Origin: Bolinopsis microptera
Taxonomy: Eukaryota; Ctenophora; Tentaculata; Lobata; Bolinopsidae
Direction of reading: 5' to 3'
Assembly: GCF_026151205.1 (NCBI RefSeq)
Contig: NC_087082.1
Coordinates: 17,329,401-17,393,400 of the forward strand
Length of the DNA: 64,000 bases
Positions 58,627 to 64,000 of the stretch are shown here, piece after piece (the first letter of the stretch is position 1; the number at the start of each line of letters is the position of its first letter). The position numbers were made by a program, and so were the translations under genes. A model generated the notes under the pieces. The model made no database searches, had not been told where the DNA came from, and was given only the letters and a program-made list of their open reading frames with translations.

Positions 58627-61478
58627 TTTGCAGTGGATCCCAGAAAATGCACCCACTGCAAACTCAGATCACGTGACTGCAGCATCCTGGTTAGCCGAGT
58701 ACAACACCACACATTTCAGATCTTCGATGTTCTTCAAAGGACCTTTACTCTCCATTTATGCTGTAAATGCAAATGTAAGCACCCTACCCACACTTTTTTC
58801 CATAAACCTTTTTAAATCGGCTACAAAACGCATGCTCTTGAACCTGCAGAGTGAAAATGACGATGACACGTGGCCTAGTTTCTTATTACATAATATTCCA
58901 GGTCTAAGAAGGTCACAACGTGTCTGAAAGTTACTGGACACAACGGTCATTATATCAGTTTAGTGAATTAGTTAATGAGTTAATTAGTAAATCAGTTATT
59001 AGTCATATGGTTATTATTAAGTACTATATATTATATGATATTACAAAAATAAACTATGAATATATATTTGCTCACAAAAAAACCAGAACAAACTGATCAC
59101 AGACTAGCGGCAACTAATATTAATGGATAAGCCACACATCCTAAATTCCAGGTCCATATTTACACTGCCACATTCCCCACTATCACTATTTTCCTATCAG
59201 CACAAACCGTAATTAATTGATTTCGACAATCACAAACACTACATATCCAAACTAATGGCATAACATAGCAATATCTACGATATCCTAAATCAGTCCCTAA
59301 CAATCTCAGCGACTCCAAGTGTTGAGATTGCCAGGCTGAAGCTGAGGGAATGTAGCATAAAATACCACTCAGATGCTACAGAAGACAACCGAATAGCTGT
59401 TCAAGAGGGCAAACAGAAGCTAGGCGATGCTTATCAAGCAGCCAAAGAGCACCTGCTGGAGGGGCAGGTCCGGGAACTGGAGGAAGCAAGTTGGCAGGGC
59501 AGACATGCTAAAAGCTGGACCATGATCAACAAGATCACAGGTAAAGCTCCATCATATACTGGCAAAATCAAGGGAAACTCACCAACGGAAAGGGTTCAGA
59601 AATGGAAGGACTATTTTGCTACTCTTCTCGGCTCACCACCGACGGTAGAGAACGCGGAAGAGGATATTGATCCAGTCCACCCACCTCTGAATATCGGAAC
59701 AGAACCGTTTACGTTGGACGAGTACAGGAAAGCAAAGTCCAGCATAAAGGAAGGGAAAGCATGGGGTGACGACAACATAGCCCCAGAAGTCTTAAAACGA
59801 TGCGACCTTGATCAAATTGTCTTAGACTTCTGTAACAATGCTCTATTGAAAGGTGAGAAACCAGACCAATGGTCAACTGCCAACATCATACCAATTCCAA
59901 AGAAGGGCGACCTTAGCGAACCAATGAACTATCGGGGAATAAGCTTGTCATCCCTAGTTGCCAAGTCTCTAAACAAGATGGTTCTAAACCGGTTGAAGCC
60001 AGAAATCGAGACAATTCTGCGTAGAAACCAGAATGGATTCAGACCAGGAAGGTCAACAACTCAACAGATATTGGTACTGAGACGTCTTATAGAGGGTGTC
60101 AAGAGTCGGAAACTGCCAGCTGTTCTGACATTTATAGACTTTAAGAAGGCTTTCGACAGTGTACATCGTGGGAAAATGCTAAAGATTCTAGAAGCTTACG
60201 GCATTCCAGTCAAAATCGTGCAGCTTATACGGCTCATGTACGAGAAGACAATGGCCAAAGTCCTAACTCCAGACGGAGAAACTGAATTGTTCGAGATACT
60301 TGCAGGTGTGTTACAGGGTGATACCTTAGCACCTTACCTCTTTGCAATAGTCATCGACTACTGTATGAGGCAAGCCATAGGCGATGATGCGGAGCGACTT
60401 GGACTCACCCTCGAACGTAGAAAAAGCAGAAGAGTAGGGCCCAAGATCATCACCGATGTGGACTTTGCAGATGATATAGCACTTATATCTGAGGACATGG
60501 ACAAGGCTAACGAGTTCCTGCTCAGAGTAGAATCGGCGGCAGCAAGCGTGGGACTACACATAAACGAAGGCAAGACCAAGGTCATGACACTGAATATGGA
60601 GGATCGATCTAGCGACCTACAAAGTCGATCCGGGGAAGCCATAGAAAATGTAGATGATTTCATCTACTTAGGCTCCTGGATTGAGAGCACAGATAGGGAG
60701 ATAAGGGTTAGAAAGGGAAAAGCGTGGGGTGCCCTACATAGACTGAAGGATATCTGGAAATCCAAACTCTCAAAGAGCCTAAAGATTAGATTGTTCATAG
60801 CGGCTTGTGAATCAGTACTGCTCTACGGATCAGAAAACCTGGACACTGACAAAGGCTCAAGAGAAAAGTTTGGACGGGACATACACAAAGATGTTGCGTA
60901 TGGTGCTGGGTATCTCATGGAAGGACAAGGTCAGCAATATAACTTTGTATGGTAGCCTCCCAAGGCTGTCAAACAAGTTACGAAGCAGGAGATTAAAAAT
61001 GGCGGGACACTGCATCCGACATCCTGAGCTACTTGCCAGTGATTTAGTCTTATGGGAACCTACGCACGGTAGAGCACAGCAAGGCCGACCAAGACAAAGC
61101 TACTTGTCTATGTTACTGAAGGAAGTTGGGACAAACTCTAAAGAGGAACTGCGAACCCTGATGCGGGACAGGGATATATGGAGGGGGTTTTCTGGCGTAG
61201 ATCGGACTTAGCTCCGACATAGTAGTAGTAGTAGTAGTCCCTAACAAACTTAGCGCGAGTCTGAAAGGCTGTTGGAAGCACAGAGTGCTCCATATTTTGT
61301 TTTTATCAATAAACCTTTTTTTTTATTTTCTTTTTTTAATAAATTTATTAACTGCGTGCAAATTTGTGTTTCAGTTTTGATCTATTTATGATATATATCT
61401 ATGATTATGTAATAAAGTTATTAATATTATATTCGTAAACATTGGCTGGCTTACAAACCAGTCCCCAAACGGTAAAAA
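58627..61478. mobile_element. Composite insertion in the VPS13D intron, copy 2 only
   Basis: Copy 1 reads GTAAAC directly into AAGCATGCC (11434-11450 region), so about 2.85 kb is extra here. It consists of an outer element (58627-59291 plus 61248-61478) split by a complete 5'-truncated LINE (59304-61235). The outer left part has a 99-aa ORF (58628-58927) resembling in style the C-terminal tail of retroelement proteins (FKGPLLSIYA, FLLHNIPGLRRSQRV), but I cannot assign it. The right part has AATAAA signals and AT-rich sequence. Confidence 0.8.
59304..61235 (+). mobile_element. 5'-truncated LINE with nearly intact reverse transcriptase
   Basis: Flanked by the exact 12-bp duplication AGTCCCTAACAA (59292-59303 and 61236-61247) and ending in (TAG)n. 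The frame is open from the 5' junction through RT blocks [34 protein letters not shown] and FADDIALIS. One extra base near 60837 shifts the frame; the C-terminal LKMAGHCIRH part continues in the next frame to 61211. It belongs to the same broad group as the LINE at 39274-41224 but is clearly diverged from it, with a different tail. Confidence 0.93.
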
Positions 61479-61629
61479 ACAAGCATGCCAATACGGAACA
61501 TTATATCAGAAATTTAAGAAAAAGAAATGTCAATACTTTTTTTCAGGAAAAGTACATTTTCCTATTGTTCTGGTACTGTTATTGACAACGTAATTACTAA
61601 TTTGATAATACAATGTAATATTACAATGT

Positions 61630-63197
61630 CTAGGGCAACGATTGCCCATCTTTCGACTTGAGCGAAACGTAGCCTGTGTAGGGTTCTCCATTTTCATTCG
61701 GAAACTTTGCCCTGATTTGGCTGACAACACATGCAGGGCAAAATATACCTCACATTCCTATCGAAATCTCGACATGATAGCATATTGATAAAGGTTCTAT
61801 ATGCCATGAAGCGTAGTTCCTTTTGGTTCAACTTCTTCTTGAGAAACCTATCTCTTTTATCAGGGTCTGTAATGTTCATTGAATACATGTACCTACTGTA
61901 AACTAGTCATCCTCACTGACGACAAGTTCTTTAAACATCCCAACCTGGCTGATGCACCGATGCTCTCCTCGATGCGCAGTAATGAAATGCGATTCGTTGC
62001 AGCAAACGTGCTCCTTCTCTGTGTCCATCAGCTTGCATTCCCCGCATGAACACCACTCTTCAACGGGACGATGAAGCCTGTCTTGATTTATGTTAGCGTA
62101 CAGAGAGTTGTCAGACTCGGGTAGCTCCAGGTCCTCGTCACTTTCATATGCTGGAGGGTCGACCCATTCGTTATCACTTGGGTGATCTGAACCCGGCTGT
62201 AATTCTGGATAAAAATGTCGATAATCCTCTTTTGTGGTCTTTTGAAGACGACATCCACGTTCCCTCGTGTACGAGTTTGCCTGAGCTGGAGCATACGTAT
62301 TTTATCGTCACCGAAAGGCACACGGTATAGCTGTCCAAGACCTTAGCACTACTCCCACATTCTGGACACCATTTGAACAATTGAAGTAGTTGGTTCACGG
62401 AGACGATCGCCCACCAAAAATCAGTTAAGATTTTCCTCTTATCTTTTTTCTTCCGGGGTCCAGATGGCTTGATTCGTGGACGGTGGGAGGAAGGGGGGGC
62501 AGTAGTCAGAGTCAGAGTCAGATTCAGAAGTTTCAAAGTCAGAATCGGAGTCTGATAGTGATGAGCTATTTCCATCATCAGGAAGCCAATGCATATCATC
62601 TTCACTATCACTATTATCATGTTCAGTTGGAGCATCGTTCAAATTAGGATCCTGATCCACCGTGTGGATTTCCGAGTATCCTGGCTGGGAGCTTCGTTTT
62701 CATTTTTCCGCAAAATCTTCACTACTGTTTGCCGCAGGCACTGTGTAGGGATACGCACTGGTGTCTATAGACGATCTAAACTCGTGCATTTCCTTCAGCA
62801 CCCGCCGATTTATTCGTGCTCTCTTGCTCGGAATATCGTCTTGCTCCGAAAGGACTGCACCCCCAATGAACAGCTGCAACTCGTCCCTTTCTGGGTGGGT
62901 ATTGGGAACAGCGTCTTCCCGAAGTCTTAGCCTTCATACGTTTTCTGTAGCCAGTTGTCTTCATGAAGTTAAAATCACCAAAATTATAATCTGATCACTG
63001 AAGTGGTCCGAACACACCTTGTAGTTTTCATTTTGGTCTTCGAAACATGTTAGGTTGTCGATTTATCCTCAGGTCCCATCTCTTTCTCATTTTGTCGTCT
63101 GTGGGAACGCAGTGAATATCAAAAACTGTCGTCCAGGCCGCTTACTGTTCTGACCACTTCTGTGTGTACAACCCCCTACCACACACGAAGAAGGCAT
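61630..63197 (-). pseudogene. THAP / P2X7-ballast gene, copy 2, with many frameshifts
   Basis: Counterpart of 11589-13139. The same THAP, acidic, zinc-ribbon and P2X7-ballast segments are recognisable, but single-base indels break them. Examples are an extra G in a C/G run near 62495, an extra base near 61736, a missing base near 61907, and several in the THAP part (62990-63120). There is also a 13-bp insertion near 62869. Indels of the same kind continue in flanking non-coding DNA, so many may be consensus errors rather than decay. Confidence 0.7.
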
Positions 63198-64000
63198 CTT
63201 GGAGTCCGGATTCGTTGTAGAAGTTATACTTGTAGCTGCTAACAACCTTATATTTCCATAGGAACCACTGTACTGCAAGAATTTTTTTGGATGACAGGTT
63301 AATCGAATAATAATGCTTATTCTGATACGATATTATTTATAGAAGGTACACCGCGTTCAAAAGACTGTCGATCTCACGAATTTTACCACCCGGTATATTC
63401 AAACTTCGATGCTCGGGCATGGCACAGTAGCTCGGTTGAACGATGGATTTTTGCCATGCTGTAGGTACTTTTTACACGGTACCACATCAAAAGGTACGGT
63501 AGATATTGTTAAGTTAACACGGCAAGTTAGTATGTACAAAGAAAATACGGTAGATACTGTTAACCTTGAAGTTGACCCGATATTACATTGAAAAAGCACG
63601 AAAGAAAACAGTCCTGCTGTGAGAAAACTCGTAAACTAATACAGTAGTCACTACAATTGAAAAGCAATTGCCTAGTTTCTGATTTATCCGCCAAAAAATA
63701 GATAAGAAAACATAACGATGGTTTATGCCAATTATTACCGTTTAACCGCTTATTGGTTTACTGGAGAAATGAACATAAAATCGTCTCTACAGTACACTCA
63801 GGTCAAAAACCCGGAACAAAACAAACAACCACAACTGGAGATATGCGATGATTTAGTAATCTGTTTCACTGTTTATACACGTTTAAGTGATTGCCCCCGG
63901 CCAGACATAACCTGTCCATGCCTCCTCATTGCGTGGCTTTGAAATCGATAACGGAGCGCTCTAACTCGGTGTGTGAACTATTTTGGGACCTCTGTGCTGG

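Larger units (their letters stand above)
48003..64000. repeat. Large duplicated block, copy 2
   Basis: This is the second copy of 1-13936. It is longer mainly because it carries a roughly 0.95-kb LINE piece (55861-56807) and a composite insertion of about 2.85 kb (58627-61478) absent from copy 1. It is shorter in the receptor region because it has one 45-bp unit instead of 35. The left edge is sharp at 48003, where the receptor gene continues leftward into sequence that is single-copy in this window. Single-base indels against copy 1 become frequent beyond about 61.7 kb. Confidence 0.97.

Noticed and set aside
58606-58815. Cys-rich 69-aa frame as a piggyBac-like transposase zinc finger
   Set aside because: Cysteine spacing does not fit the motif, and another frame over the same DNA is at least as plausible.

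Overview
The window is animal (metazoan) nuclear DNA. It has AT-rich sequence, spliceosomal GT-AG introns, symmetric phase 1-1 exons encoding extracellular modules, an adhesion-type seven-transmembrane receptor, a VPS13D-type lipid-transfer protein, THAP and MYND zinc-finger genes, and several classes of eukaryotic transposon. The gene content and many mobile elements suit an invertebrate. I cannot name the lineage from sequence alone, and I saw no prokaryotic operon, CRISPR array, rRNA or convincing tRNA.

Layout. Positions 1-13936 and 48003-64000 are two copies, in the same orientation, of one block lying about 48 kb apart. Each copy carries on the minus strand the 5' part of an adhesion GPCR gene, then the 3' part of a VPS13D-like gene with a THAP / P2X7-ballast gene nested in one of its introns. 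Both outer edges run off the window. The copies are nearly identical in coding exons. They differ in tandem-repeat copy number (35 vs 1, 5 vs 3, 7 vs 5, 3 vs 2 units) and by presence or absence of transposons, which looks like two haplotypes or a very young duplication. Between the copies lie the rest of the VPS13D intron and three more of its exons (to 17797), a small secreted sushi gene (18022-20176, +), a 2-kb foldback element (21192-23151), small inverted-repeat elements, a large lectin/immunoglobulin gene (25503-34695, +), and the last exons of an unrecognised + strand gene (35751-42820). The long intron of that gene holds a MYND gene and a LINE carrying a nested MITE. Last comes the 3' half of the adhesion GPCR gene (45825-48002), which makes the copy-2 receptor gene complete.

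The receptor gene can be assembled exon by exon: 14 exons, 3216 coding bases, every splice phase consistent, 1071 aa. Its order is signal peptide, PAN/apple-like module, a DTASD-motif extracellular module, sushi (CCP) domain, GAIN/GPS region, seven transmembrane helices and a short tail. In copy 1 the sushi exon has grown from 64 to 574 codons through a perfect in-frame 45-bp minisatellite.

The most notable observations are the intra-exonic sushi expansion, a minisatellite that multiplies a splice donor, an array of cyclic-AMP-response-element palindromes in a receptor intron, a five-exon near-identical Ig array with two odd cysteines, a THAP plus P2X7-ballast coding region nested in VPS13D, a foldback transposon built of tandem repeats, and a LINE insertion that breaks VPS13D in copy 2 only. 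A burst of single-base indels beyond about 61.7 kb suggests poor consensus quality there, so frameshifts in that part of copy 2 should be read cautiously.
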